Shown here: positions 23,841-35,922 of the stretch, piece by piece | Layout of the letters: each line of letters starts with the position of its first letter | Numbering within the stretch: position 1 is the first letter of the stretch | Source: Lepturacanthus savala | Taxonomy: Eukaryota > Chordata > Actinopteri > Scombriformes > Trichiuridae | DNA length: 64,000 nucleotides | Reading direction: 5' to 3' | Assembly (NCBI GenBank): GCA_030544235.1 | Contig: CM060484.1 | Coordinates: 10,245,531-10,309,530, forward strand | The notes under the pieces: model-generated | What the model was told of the DNA's origin: nothing | Databases searched by the model: none | What the model saw: the letters and a program-made list of their open reading frames with translations, nothing else | Made by a program: the position numbers and the translations under genes

Positions 23841-25092
23841 GTTAACTAGTGTGTGCTCAGATGAGAGATAAAGCTGCCCTCAGATCACTGAGCTGCTTCT
23901 ATGAGAGGAAACTCAGCTCACATGGAAATTCATCACTAATATTGATCTGAATTAGCATGAGCTGCCTCTGCCTGTGGCCATGTTCTCTCTGATGTTTGCT
24001 AAAACATATATGTGTGTGTGTGTGTGTGTATGCGTGTGTGTGTATGCGTGTGTGTGTGTGCAGCTACTGTGTGATTGAAGTGAGTTTAATGAGAGGAGAC
24101 GACAGCCCCTTTAATGATGTGAATTAGGAAAAACATTCTGAATATTTATTTCATTCTTACTTCCATCTTCTAAGTGTGGGAAATCATAAGAATAAATCCT
24201 GATCATCCTGCATATTTAGGGGAAATGTGTTCATAATCTTTTACTTTTAAATTTGATGTTTGTTGTTTTTTCATTTAGTCATTTTTGTTTCGTTTGTGAC
24301 TAGCATCAATATCATAAAATGAAAGGTTCATGATAGGCTATAATAAAACAATTAAACACAATGTTTCACAGTGATTCATTTCATAAATGTAGCTTCAAAT
24401 TTATTTCATATATTTACTAACATTTTAGAATTAAAGCTCATATTTGTATCCCCTTTCTTCAACATGCATAAAAATGAAGTTTTACAATAAGCTTCAAAAT
24501 TCATACTGGAATAATTTTTTGCAGAAATAGTCCAAATATTTAAACCTTGCATGCACATAAATTTAAATGCATGGCAACAAACAGTTCAATTGATGTTTCT
24601 ATCTTTGAATGTCGTTCGCAAAACGCTTAAAGTCACTTTTAAAAGAATAAATAAACGGATACAATTTGAGGTTTAAGCAAAGAGTTCAAGAATGTGCAAT
24701 AACTTCATACGCACATTCATACAGGCGTGAGATGAAAGGCTATTAAACGGGTGTTTATTTAGAGTTGGAAACGCAGTGATAATGGCGTGCGGTCACATTT
24801 GAATACAGCGGGTCGGCTCTGCACGCGGCCATTGTGTTCCCATTAAAAGCTGATTTCACGGCCAACAGAACTGCAACAAAAGGGGCAGCAGGTCCGAAAA
24901 AAAAAAAAAGTTTGAAAAGGCCTGAAGAGAATAAAGGAAGGAGAGAAAGAGAAGGAGGAGGAGGTGGAAGAGGAAGAGGAGGAGAACTTGGAGGAAGAAT
25001 AGAGGGAAGATGATGGAACTGGTCTTCATTTTTTTTTTTTTTTCCCCAAATCCCTAAAGATGCTTTCGGTAAGATGCTATCGCATTTAAATA

Positions 25093-25094
<2 letters not shown>

Positions 25095-25143
<49 letters not shown>
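25095..25143. repeat. (GT)n microsatellite
   Basis: A GT run of about 48 bp, preceded by a purine-rich tract (24930-25015) and a T16 run. Confidence 0.95.
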
Positions 25144-25144
<1 letters not shown>

Positions 25145-26399
25145 CATCATCTTTAACAGCTTTTATAAAATCAAACCTATAATCACATTTGATCCTTTTC
25201 TCTCTCCCTCTCTCTATATATTTATGATCCAGGTGTTTATATAAATCTATATATTATCTTAATATCCCAACTAATCATTCTTACTCATTAATTCCCACAC
25301 CGACCCTGCATATCACTATATGTATCTCTATGTATCATATCACTATACATCAGTATATTATATTATTAATATGCATATCCAGAAATATTATATTCATATA
25401 TTTTCAAACTGAATCATCTCATATTTTACCTCCTTACATTAAATTACAGTCTCTCTTTTTGTTGCATATTTTACAACTTCACTTTTTCAGTAGAACTCTA
25501 TCTGTTTGTACAAATCTCAATAATTTGATAATCAACTGTTCTATATATTTAAATATCTCTATAACATTTGAACATGTCTTTTTCTGTCTCCATATCTCTA
25601 ATTATTGCATTTGTACTGTATTTTTATTAAACTCCATACATTTAAGCATAGTCCTTTATTTTCTTCTACTGAAATCCCCATAAGTCTGTTGTTTATCTGT
25701 ATGTATAACTATATAACCTCAGTCTATAAGTATATATCATTTATAATTATATATGTGTCTATACACCATTAGGCCTACATACATAATTGTTTTAAATTTT
25801 TGTATTATCTGTATTTAAAACTCTTTAATCTTTTTATTTTAAACTGTGTCTATAAATTCTCAATGTGCATTTTCTTTTATCTAAATGCATCTGAATGTGT
25901 ATCTAATTATGCTTCTACTATATAGTATCTCATATATGTCTATAAATTCCTATTTCAGTGTAATATATGCACAACAATTACCTTTAAAAATCAGTTTTAT
26001 GTCTATAAAGCATTGCATATATTTATATTTATTACTTAGTTTATTTTTGTAGATCTTACTATATGTTTATAAATACAAATAGTTTAAATCTGCAAGTCCC
26101 TTTTTAAATTTCTTAATTGTCTTTACATGTGTTTCACAAAAATCTTTATATATTATGTACATCACCTGAATCCATCTCTATATGCAGCTTAAAAATATTA
26201 CCTTAATGTATTTCAAAGCTCTCTTTGATAAAACTCAAAATAATCTTTTTCTGCATTTTTTTTTTTAAATACCAAATATGGCTGCCATGAAACACTGATA
26301 TTTAGGACTCACCAGCAACCAACCAGCGCAGGAGGAGGAGGAGGAAGACGAGTTTACAGCCGGACAGATGGACCCCCGTCCAGAAACTGCTGGGTCATT

Positions 26400-26457
26400 T
26401 AAAGAGGGAGAGAGGGAGGGGGGGGGGGGGGGATGACACTGGTTATATGGAGAGGGA

Positions 26458-26494
<37 letters not shown>

Positions 26495-26495
26495 T
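26400..26495. repeat. Purine-only tract with G run and (GA)n
   Basis: Short GA-rich segments, a G run of about 15 and an (AG)n run of roughly 40 bp lie together, almost all purine on this strand. It is simple sequence. Confidence 0.85.
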
Positions 26496-27889
26496 CAGTG
26501 GGACAGATGCGAGGCAAAGCGGAGTAGTGTTTGTCACTAACGCTATAGATTAGCATGTGGTCTCCAGCACAAAGCTGCAGATCAATACTGCTGCTCTGTA
26601 CACAGCAGATGGCCCAGAACAGAGAGAGAGAGAGAGACAGAGAGACCGATAGAGATTCAGATAGAGAGAGGTAAAAGCAGGAAGAGAAAAAAAGTCCTGA
26701 TTAACCTGCAGCTTTTATTCACATTTTCGAATCTGTTAACTTTCAACCAGAGAGCAGAGGAACCTGCGTTCTGACTCCAAACTCTGCTGTTCTCTTTTTT
26801 CTTTTTCTTTTTCTGTAAAACTGCTCTTTTATTATTTGATCCACATCTGCATTTATATATATATATATATTTGCATTGCATTTTAAATTGTCTTTAATTG
26901 TACTTCGGTTATAAATCCCAATTCAGTTATTTCTCTGCATATTAACTGTTTAATTAAATGATTGTAAATCAAAATAAATACTTTTGCATCATCTGACTTG
27001 TTTGTAAGATGATGCACAGTGATACCGACGCTGTAAAATGTTTGAAATTTAAACAGCTGTATATGACAGATATCATAATATCATCCGATATTTTGTATGA
27101 TAGAAAAGAGAGTGAAAGCTTCCCACAATAAAGGACTATTGCATTGATTTAAATGTACAGATGCTTTTGATTTCCTGTCAATATACTGTATAATCAGCTG
27201 CAGAACTTCCAAACAACCTCTTTGATCTTCACATATTAAACTAAACATTATATTTATTCATAGATATTTGGAACATTTCCTATGATTGACAAAGGATCGA
27301 GCTTTTAACTGAAAATCAAAAGTGAAATTAATTCATACATTAAAAAAATGCTGTATTATTTACGAATAAGCTTCTCATTAACTTACTCGAATCTAAAGAG
27401 TAAAAAAAAAAAGGTAACAGCACAAAATTTAAAAAATGCATTTTAAATTACATATAAAGATAAGGTACCAGTTATGAGCGGCAGAGCTGAATCCTGCAAC
27501 CTAAATAGAAGGTTAAAAAGCGAGTATAATTTGGGAAGTGCACATGACAAAGATAATTTCTCTGCAATTGTGACACAACATGACTCCTGACTGCACAGAG
27601 TGTAGATAAACAGGCTAATGATTATCTCAACAGACAGACAGTCAGTCAGTTAATCTGCTGCTGCTTGTCTGAGCATGTGAACCATGAATTCAGACTATCT
27701 ACAATTACACTCAAATAGATCATTAGTGTAATGGATACGGGGGCATAATGGTAAACATTATACGTGTGTTTTTATTTGCATTTATATGCATTTGCACTTT
27801 TCTTGCCTTAATAATTTATTGATTGTGATTAGGCAAATGATATTATACTATAGTATATATACTCCATTACTGTCCAAAAAATATTAACA

Positions 27890-28225
27890 ACACTTTAATG
27901 ATTCAATGCCAGCACACAGACTATGATTTCAGTTATATTTACAGTATTAGGAAATTAACTGTAAAATTAAAAAAAAAATTAAAATACTGTGATTTCAATT
28001 ATATTTACAGTAGTAGCCAATTAATTGTAAACTAAACAATTAAATACTGTAATTGCAGTTGTATTTATAGTATTGGGTGGTTAACTGTATTATAATACAG
28101 TAACTTATTGACTACTGTGATTTATTGTCAAATATAGAGCAACCTACTGTAATAATCATTTGCAGTAACATTACTGTATTTAACACAGTATATAACTGCA
28201 GATTTCACAGCAAAGTTCTACAGGA
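27890..28225. repeat. ACAGTA-rich repeat, copy 2
   Basis: This is homologous to 19150-19400 in the same orientation (shared phrases given there). It contains an internal tandem of roughly 60-bp units, each beginning 'atttcagttatatttacagt' or similar and ending 'aactgtaaa...aattaaa', suggesting local duplication. It is followed directly by the (TATAA)n run. Confidence 0.7.
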
Positions 28226-28260
28226 TATAATATAATATAATATAATATAATATAATATAT
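28225..28260. repeat. (TATAA)n pentanucleotide run
   Basis: About seven perfect units of a five-base repeat. Confidence 0.9.
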
Positions 28261-28580
28261 TTGAAAGTAACAAAGAATTAGAGCCTTACTGCATTTTGTT
28301 CCATTATCTTCTGAACTGCCACATGGTGCCTGAGGTTTGTGTTTTCCTTTAAATAAATAAAGACATTTCCATCATAAATTCATATACAAATTCACCATGA
28401 ATGCAAGAAATGAAATGTTTGATCCCCTCAGAAAGTAGTGAAAGCCAAGTTTTAAAAAGTGGGATTTGTTGGCAGTCAGAATCATTTAGAATAACACTTC
28501 CTATCCTAAAACAATCACATAGGATACATATTCAACCATTCATTCTGATTCTATATTTCCACCATCTCTCTCTTTCTCTT

Positions 28581-28582
<2 letters not shown>

Positions 28583-28677
<95 letters not shown>
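28583..28677. repeat. Long (TG)n microsatellite
   Basis: An uninterrupted TG run of about 95 bp. Apparent ORFs across it on both strands are artefacts of the repeat. Confidence 0.95.
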
Positions 28678-28679
<2 letters not shown>

Positions 28680-29108
28680 TGATTGTTTGTAGCCTGCCCG
28701 TGTATCTCAGGCTCTCAGTATTTGCAGCTGTCGATCGGTCGTCAGTCGAGGACAGTTTCACTGACTTAATGTGGAAAACTGTGACTGTTTTCTACAACTC
28801 CAGCTCCCATGATGCCTTGGTAAGCAATCTTGCGGCTAATGCTGCGTCGCGTGGGAAGTTGGAAGTTTTCATGTTGCCGTTTGGAAATTTCAAATGACAT
28901 GCCCCCCCTGAAGACATGCCCCTAGCTGTGGACATGTTTCTACAGTATGTGCCAAAATAACGCTAAATGCAGCTGTGAACTGCTGTTGCTAATAATGGCT
29001 AACCTGGCTAGGTTTGTTGCTATTGATTTTCCAACTTGTTATGGCTGGAACACTGTCAGCCTGGATGTGATGTCTGGCTTCTGAGGCAACTGGATGCAAA
29101 TAAAGATA

Positions 29109-29627
29109 CAACAGTTCTCCAAGATACGAACACCGCACTTACGAATATTCGTAGAAACGAACGCCGCCAACTAGCCGCACCGCATGCAAGTAGTCACTCT
29201 TTATGCCTTCGTAACAGTTGGATATTTTACCGTTTCCATACAATTTAAGCTTATTTATCATGGCTAATAAAACATAGCTAGTGCTAGTGGCAAAACACGT
29301 AAGGCAAGTGATGATAGTGGCAATCTCCATGGAAATGAATGTTGCTGTTAGCAAAAAGTTGGTGACAGTGGTGAGAAGACGGCTAATGTGGCATGAATCT
29401 GTTAACAATTAAGGGTTAAGGGAATGGGCCAATGTATTGTTTTATGTGCTGTAATTGTTTCTGGTAAGTCTTATGGAACAGTACCTTGTTATTTAAAGTA
29501 GGAATGACATTTAAATAACCTCAAATGGCAATTATACATTAAAATTATTATATAACAGACTTATGAATGATTCAACTTACAAACAGCCTCTCGGAACCTA
29601 TTGTGTTTGTAAGTTGGGCCCCGTCTG
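29109..29627 (+). mobile_element. pogo/Tigger-like DNA transposon relic, copy 1
   Basis: The stretch 29327-29395 on the + strand encodes a decayed version of the transposase N-terminal helix-turn-helix (M-E-M-N-V-A-V-S-K-K-L, then D-S-G-E-K after a one-base frameshift, then T-A-N-V-A). The right end reads, on the reverse strand, CAGACGGGGCCCAACTTACA and the left end CAACAGTTCTCCAAGATACG. Both abut TA (29107-29108 and 29628-29629), the target of the Tc1/mariner-pogo superfamily. The element is about 519 bp with no intact ORF, so it is a deletion derivative. Two related copies lie at 51840-52130 and 56165-56640. Confidence 0.75.
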
Positions 29628-29829
29628 TACCTATAAATGATCGTCTTTCGTTATTCTCTACAATTTAATATTCTTCGGTGGGAATAATACAGATATTTAC
29701 ACTGATTATCCTGATTTTTAAGGCTGATTTAGGAGATATTGAAGTATCAAATACTCTTTAAAATGACAAAATTACCCTTCCGTGAGGGGGCGGAGCTTCA
29801 AGTCCTGCAGTAATGGCTGCATTTTTTAC

Positions 29830-30180
29830 TTACGCTGCCATATTCCCTTCCTTCTCCACCTCTCTTCCTTTACAGCCTTCCCTTCCCTTAAATCATCCTT
29901 TCTTTCCGCCGCCTCCATCATCTCTTCATCGTTCTTTTTCTCGTTTACATTTACCTCCACTTTGCGACACTTCTTTCTTCACCTTCAGCCCCCTTTTCGT
30001 CACCTCATCCCCTCAACTTCTTCCGCTCCTACCTGCCCTTCCTCTCTCCTCACCCGTTTTACCTCATTCTCTTTCTTCTCCTCATTTCTTGCCACTTCCG
30101 CTCCATTATCCTGCTGCAGCCCACTCTATCAGTTCTTCTTCTCCTCCTTGCTCCTCTCTCACCTCCCACCTCCACTGTCT
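29830..30180. repeat. Pyrimidine-rich low-complexity tract
   Basis: About 350 bases of mainly C and T. The open frames across it (rich in S, F, L, P) reflect composition and are not regarded as genes. Confidence 0.8.
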
Positions 30181-30525
30181 GCATTGTGGAACATCCGAAA
30201 GGAAACTGGCCTTCTCCGATCGCCATCTTGGACGGTATTTTTCACAGCAAAACACAGCTGAAAGTTTTATGGACAGACAGACAGGGAGGCAGACAGGTCA
30301 CCCCTCAGCAGACCCCCTGCCTGTCTCTCTGACAGCTGATCAAAAGAAGAAAATGGGTCAGGCTTCTGTTCTTCTGCCCTTAATTACACAACAGTCTTTA
30401 AACAAAGCAACATCTGCCCAACTACCCATCCTGCTCCTCCTCCATCTCCTCCACCTTCTTTTCTCCGTTTTTCATCTCCTCATCCTCCTTCTCATCGCTG
30501 CAACTCAGCAACACTTAATTTTCCG

Positions 30526-30562
<37 letters not shown>
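30526..30562. repeat. (GT)n microsatellite
   Basis: A GT run of about 35 bp. Confidence 0.9.
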
Positions 30563-30564
<2 letters not shown>

Positions 30565-31183
30565 AATTGCAGAATAATTACCTGACAATTTCCAGCGCGT
30601 CGAATTGAAAGAGCTATAACGATTGGCAGAGATCGGACTATAGACTGTGTTCAGTCGGCACATCTCCGATTACAGTAATGAATTAATTCACTCTTTTAAG
30701 GTCTTTTAGTCAGTGAACAGCAGCTATACACGCAAACATTTGAAATTTATCTACAGGTAAGTACACAATTCAATATATATGGAGAATAGTAACAGTATTT
30801 AAAGTTAACAGTATTGATTTAATTGTGAATGAATATTTACTTTAGATAAATTAAATAATTTATTCTAAAATTTTCCCCTCAGTTTTATTTCCAGGAAACT
30901 TCCTTGGAGATTATTATGAAATTATGGACCCATAATTGAATATGATACAGTTACAATGAATGTATACAAGTTTTACTTTTATTATTGGGAGGGAAACCTA
31001 TGATATTAATAAAAAACATTGTTGGGGAAATTTTAAGGATTGTTGTTTCAGTATAATTAGTTATTGACATAATAGTGGTTTGGTCCTCTGATTGATATAT
31101 TATTATATATCATCATCATTAGAATATTAACACTGAACCATCAGCGTGTTACTGTTGTAGCTGCTGTAGTTTGAGGTTATGTC

Positions 31184-31370
31184 CAGTGGTTTCCAACCTA
31201 GGGGTCAGACCCCTCTAAAGGGTCAGCAGATAAATGTGAGGGGTCATGAGATGATTAATGGGGGATGGAAGAAGAGCAAAAAAAAAGTTATGATACACAA
31301 ATATGGATTCACTTTTTAGACTTTATTTCTCTAACATTTGATTTTCTGACATGTATTGAAATGATTCGGC
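31184..31370 (+). mobile_element. hAT-like nonautonomous element relic
   Basis: The sequence starts 'cagtggtttccaacctaggg', continues 'gacccctctaaagggtcagc', 'gtgaggggtcatgagatgat' and ends near 'gaaatgattcggcgggg'. This vocabulary is that of a very common percomorph dispersed repeat usually classed as a hAT derivative (recognition from memory). The right end is not precisely defined. No ORF. Confidence 0.6.
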
Positions 31371-34139
31371 GGGGCTGTTAACGAGCCTGTTATTTTTATC
31401 TATTGCGTCTAATCTTCATCTTTCATAAATGAAAAATTGTACTTGATATTATATTACTTGAGCAAATGTACTTAATTATTTTCCACCGCTGCTGCCCACA
31501 GCTCTGATTTGTATTGGTTATTCAAATAGGTCTGCTCTCATTTGACGGCTGTTTCCTCACTTGTAGAAATATTCAACAACTCAGAGATTTGTAGGTGGGT
31601 TTAAAGAGGCAGTATTCTGAAAAAAACGTGTTATAAAATATAACATGGGGGTAATAATATGGCCCCTTTAAGGATGGTGGACATCCTCTTTCTGTATGAG
31701 AGCTAATGTGTGACCAATGCAGCTTTGCAGGTTGATTGACATGAGGAACAATGCTAACTGCTCCTATAGCAAACCACTACTACTACTACTACTGCTGAAA
31801 TAAATAAATGATTGTTAGTGATACTAAAAAATATTTTGACCTAGAAGTTGCATTTTTTTTTTGCTAGATTAAAAAAAAGATGGAGCGCAAAAAAAGCTTG
31901 TGAAACAGTGGTCATATTAAACAGTGGTTTACAATGGCAGACAAAACTATCAGTAATTTAATATAAAATTGAGTGTCTGAGTGTTTTTGTTGTGTCTTTA
32001 TTCTTGTTATTTTATGATGATGGATCGGCGAGCGAGAAAGGGAGCGGGCGAGGGAGGGAGAGAGTTATTTAGCAGTCATTTGTCCTTGGAAGTGTAATGA
32101 ATTGTAAAGTGAATGGGCTACAGGCCATAATGCTTTTTCAGTGCAGCTCCTACGCTCATCACTCCACCCAGAGACTGTCGATAACATCCCAGCAGTCTGC
32201 ACTCAACACTGTGAGCCGCACAGCTGCGAACATCTGTCTGACACCAGACAGCTGACACACAAAAACTGCTGATCTGTTTGTTTGTTTTTTTTGTTGTATT
32301 ATTGCTTGTCTCATGATGTTACGCCATGATATTTTGTGACAGGCCATGTGACATCATGTTCCGTTGTGTCATCCTTGGCCTCTTAATTCCATGCATTGCA
32401 GTGCCATGCTTTAATTTCATATGATATTTAATGTTATATTGGTCATGAATATTTGCTCCTGTAAGTTGTGTCATTAATATCCCATCGCATGTTGTTTCAT
32501 CTCATGTCATGTGATCTAATGTCCTGTCAGTTCAGGTATAATAATAATAATATGGTATAATAATAAGGTAACGTATAATAATGTGTTGTATTATGTGTTT
32601 GGGGATTGCTCGTCATTTAGTGTTACTTAAAACTGTGATAAATCAATAATACATTCTATGTAAACTAAGAGATTTAAATATATAACTACATATATAGTTT
32701 TAATGTATAAATATATAAATTAATTTGTATATTTGCTATTACATCAGTGATATTATCGTTGTTAATTAATGGCTTAAGTTATGTCATGTGATGTGTCCTG
32801 TCACATTGCATCATGTTGGCTGCTATTGTGTTGTTGTTAATTGGGATTCCTACGAATTGATGTCTTTCACTCTCAGTCTGATATTCAGAGCTCCTCAGGT
32901 GAATCAGTGTTGCTTTTACATGTTCAACCTTCAAGATGTGGCTGGCGATTTGTAGAGAAAAGGAAAAGGTTTGGTTGCCTAATGAGTCAGTACTGATTTA
33001 TCATATGTTGTTTTCCCGTCACCTCATTTATCTTAACAACCAGAGGCAGCAGGTGGTGATTTAAAAGCTAAGATGAGATCAAATTTGAATGATCCTCCTG
33101 CAAGTTGCGACTTTGCTGGAGCAGCAATGGCAGCAGCAGAGGAATGAATGATTTCTAATAATATTTAAACCTTAAATAGGAGACACAGAATACGACCCTT
33201 TTATCTCACTGTAGAGACACCCCATCACAGAAATACTTTATATTATAACGAATTTCCATGTAAAGTAACTAATTATAAATACTTTCTTACCTTAGAATTA
33301 GAAATGTTGAGTATCTTTAATTTACTGCAGTAATTATTATTTTTTCAGATGCCTTTTTTTACTTCTACTTACATTTTCATGTGATTATGTGCACTTACAT
33401 TTTTTTAAAAATAGCCTTAATATTATTTATTTTCATTCGCTTGTTTTCATTCCGGCTTGTCATCGTTCAACCTATCCAGAAAAATCTCACCATCCGGATA
33501 GAGTGAATTTGATTGTGGCTGGATGAGAAGTATCTTCTGCTCCATGAGACACATGTAAATGCTCAGTATGTGCTCAGTAGTTCACATGTATTGTTCTAGG
33601 ATGTATTTCTATTGAGCTAAAACATGTTAATTTCCAATGGGCATACGTGGCTGAAATTGATGTTAATTGTTTGATTGTTAATATAAGATTATTTATTTGT
33701 CCCACAGTGGGGAGGTTGCATTTGCAACAACAGTAGAGGCAGTACAAGTGACATGCAAGAAAAAAAAAAGATTGCATACAGCCTATATAAATACAATATA
33801 ATTACAGTATAAGCTAGATGCACCATGATACACTATAATACAAGCGTGAGTATAGTAGATTACTGCACATGATAAATAATTTCACAGAAGCAGTGACATT
33901 GTTCTTTAGCAGTGTTCATTGTAGAGTGGTATGGCCTTTAGAAACGTGTTTTGGGGCCTAAGTTTTCATCCTTATGGGCATTTCCATCTCTTCCATTTTT
34001 TATACTTTAAGTACTTTTGAAACACTTTTACTTGAGTGAAAAGCTTGAGCTGACAACTTCTTACATTAGTATTTTTTGTAAACCCCTAGTATCTACACGT
34101 CCACCTGAGCAATGAACGCGAATACTTTCTGACACCTTC

Positions 34140-34697
34140 TGCCTCAAAATCCACCCAGGGCAGCTTCCCCGGTGGCCACGCCCTCCGGATTCCCGCCGCG
34201 CCGCTCTGATTGGTCCGCTGCAACGTCACTCAGGCGAGTGGGCGACGCCCTTCCCCCCCCCTCAACGCTCGCTCGTCCCCTCCCCTCCTCCCCCCGGCAG
34301 CAGGTTGGGTTGAGCGGTCGCCTAGGGGACCGTGGACAGCTCCCGTCTGAGGAGCAGAGCAGCACAGGAGGAGGAGAGGGCTGGATATGGGGGAGCCACC
34401 GCACAGGCCCGCACGAGCGAGATAAAAAAAAAAAAAAAAAAGGAAAAAAAAACATTTTTTTTTTTTAAATGTGCACACACCGGGGAAAAATACACAAAGA
34501 CACCGAGCCGGAGGAGAGGCCCCCCCGGGAGGACCGGGAAACAACCGAAGAAGTGAAGGGAAAGGGGGGATAGCCTACGGATACTGACCCATCCCGGCGC
34601 ATCAGGGGAGAAGCAGCCGAGAAGAGAAAGGAGGAGAAGAGGAAGAAGGAAGAAAGAGATAATTCCGCTCGACCCGATGGACTGAGAGGACAGATGA
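34140..34697 (+). promoter_or_regulatory. onecut2: onecut2 promoter / 5' UTR (CpG-rich)
   Basis: An abrupt GC- and CpG-rich island starts near 34140 and continues through the coding exon. It holds an inverted CCAAT box (attgg, 34209-34213) closely followed by a CRE-like 'acgtcac' (34223-34229), spaced as in TATA-less CpG-island promoters. Simple A and T runs follow at 34420-34468. The transcription start is not determined; the segment from about 34300 is probably 5' UTR. Two tiny upstream ORFs precede the start codon, described separately. Confidence 0.6.
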
Positions 34698-34717
34698 ATG
34701 AAGACTGCCTACACTAA
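34677..34717 (+). promoter_or_regulatory. Two minimal upstream ORFs at the onecut2 start
   Basis: The first, at 34677-34685, is ATG GAC TGA. The second, at 34694-34717, starts with an ATG four bases upstream of the onecut2 ATG and in another frame, encoding MNEDCLH before a stop, so it overlaps the main start (ATGAATGA). Neither has a purine at -3. Ribosomes must bypass or reinitiate after them, which could lower translation. The sequence is seen directly; the effect is inference. Confidence 0.5.
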
Positions 34718-35922
34718 CGCCTATAGATGCCTGGCCAAGGATCTGGACGCTTACGCCATGAACACGGACATGACAATGGACGGGATCGGCAGCCTGCATG
34801 GCGGGGTGGCGGTGAGCTCCGTGGTCCCTGACGTGGAGCTCATGAGCGGCCACAGCCCGCACCACGGCGGCCGCGGGGGCTCGGCGGGGGGACACGGGGC
34901 GGCGGCGACGTCGGCGGCGGCGGCGGCGGCGTCCGCCCTGCGGATACACCAGGACCTGGCCGCCGCCGCCGCCGCGTCCTCCCGCTCGGCCATGGTGTCC
35001 GGCATGGCCACGATACTGGACGGCAGCGGCGAGTACCGGCCGGAGCTGTCGCTGCCGCTGCACCACGCCATGTCGGTGCCCTGCGACACGTCCTCTCCCG
35101 GGATGGGGATGAGCGGCACCTACACCACGCTGACGCCGCTGCAGCCGCTGCCGCCCATCTCCACCGTGTCCGACAAGTTCCACCACCATCACCACCACCA
35201 CCACCACCAGCGGCTCTCCGGGAACGTCAGCGGCAGCTTCACCCTGATGCGGGACGAGCGGGGGCTGCCGGGCATGAACAACCTCTACAGCCCCTACCAC
35301 AAGGACCACATGTCCGGGATGGGTCAGAGCCTCTCCCCGGTGCTGGGCAACGGCCTGGGTTCGATCCACAACACCCAGCAAGGGCTCCACAACTACGGCG
35401 CCACGACGCACGGCGGCCACGACAAGATGCTGAACTTCGACGCGCACCACACCGCCTCCATGCTGGCCAGAGGGGACCACCACCAGCACCGGGGCCTCGG
35501 CGGGCCGGCGGGCGGGATGATGCCGCACCTGAACGGGATGCACCACCCGGGTCACCCGCCCGCGTCCTCGGCGGGCCACCACGCGCACCTCCAGTCGCCG
35601 TCCCACGGGCCCGTGCTGGCCTCCGGCCGGGAAAGACCTCCCTCCTCCTCGGGGACGCAAGGGGTGAACAGCTCGGGGCAGCTGGAGGAGATCAACACCA
35701 AGGAGGTGGCGCAGAGGATCACGGCGGAGCTGAAGAGGTACAGCATCCCCCAGGCCATCTTCGCCCAGAGGGTGCTGTGCCGCTCCCAGGGGACCCTGTC
35801 GGACCTGCTGAGGAACCCCAAACCCTGGAGTAAACTAAAGTCGGGACGGGAGACCTTCAGGAGGATGTGGAAGTGGCTGCAGGAGCCCGAGTTTCAGAGG
35901 ATGTCGGCCCTCAGACTGGCAG
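34698..35922 (+). CDS. onecut2: One cut domain transcription factor ONECUT2, exon 1 (partial gene)
   Basis: This DNA-binding transcription factor of the ONECUT (HNF6-like) family acts in neural, retinal, liver and pancreas development in vertebrates (family knowledge). The exon encodes 408 residues plus one base and ends at donor G|gtaaga (35923). The N-terminus MKTAYTNAYRCLAKDLDAYA matches the ONECUT2 type and not ONECUT1, which lacks this extension. Low-complexity Ala and Gly tracts occupy about residues 55-100. The conserved GMGMSGTYTTLTPLQPLPPI block is followed by nine His (residues 162-170, 35181-35207) and RLSGNVSGSFTLMRDERGLP. The single CUT domain is about residues 332-408 (INTKEVAQRITAELKRYSIP ... 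QRMSALRLA). The homeodomain is encoded by exon 2, which is not in the window. The start at 34698 is chosen by homology although its context is weak; Met21 at 34758 has a better context. Reading past the donor gives non-homologous sequence, so the exon end is firm. Confidence 0.96.
35181..35207 (+). repeat. Poly-histidine codon tract in onecut2
   Basis: Nine consecutive His codons (CAC with one CAT). A homopolymeric His stretch at this place is a family feature; its length varies between orthologues. Confidence 0.9.

Larger units (their letters stand above)
18586..34139. other. Intergenic region st8sia3-onecut2
   Basis: About 15.5 kb of AT-rich DNA lie here without a supportable gene. It contains long microsatellites, a G36 tract, two copies of an ACAGTA-rich repeat (19010-19410, 27890-28220), a pogo/Tigger relic (29109-29627), a hAT-like relic (31184-31370) and a pyrimidine-rich tract (29830-30180). 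GC-richer blocks without repeats near 21600-21840, 24750-24890 and 27590-27730 may be regulatory. The remainder shows nothing I can name. Confidence 0.7.

Noticed and set aside
29782..30577. Long open frames (159 and 254 codons) rich in S, L, F and P
   Set aside because: They run through a C/T-only tract and a (GT)n repeat, overlap each other in different frames and show no domain or splice context.
34602..35660. 352-codon antisense open frame opposite onecut2 exon 1
   Set aside because: It is the shadow of a GC-rich coding exon; its Arg/Val/Gly/His-rich composition mirrors the sense codons and no independent start or homology is seen.
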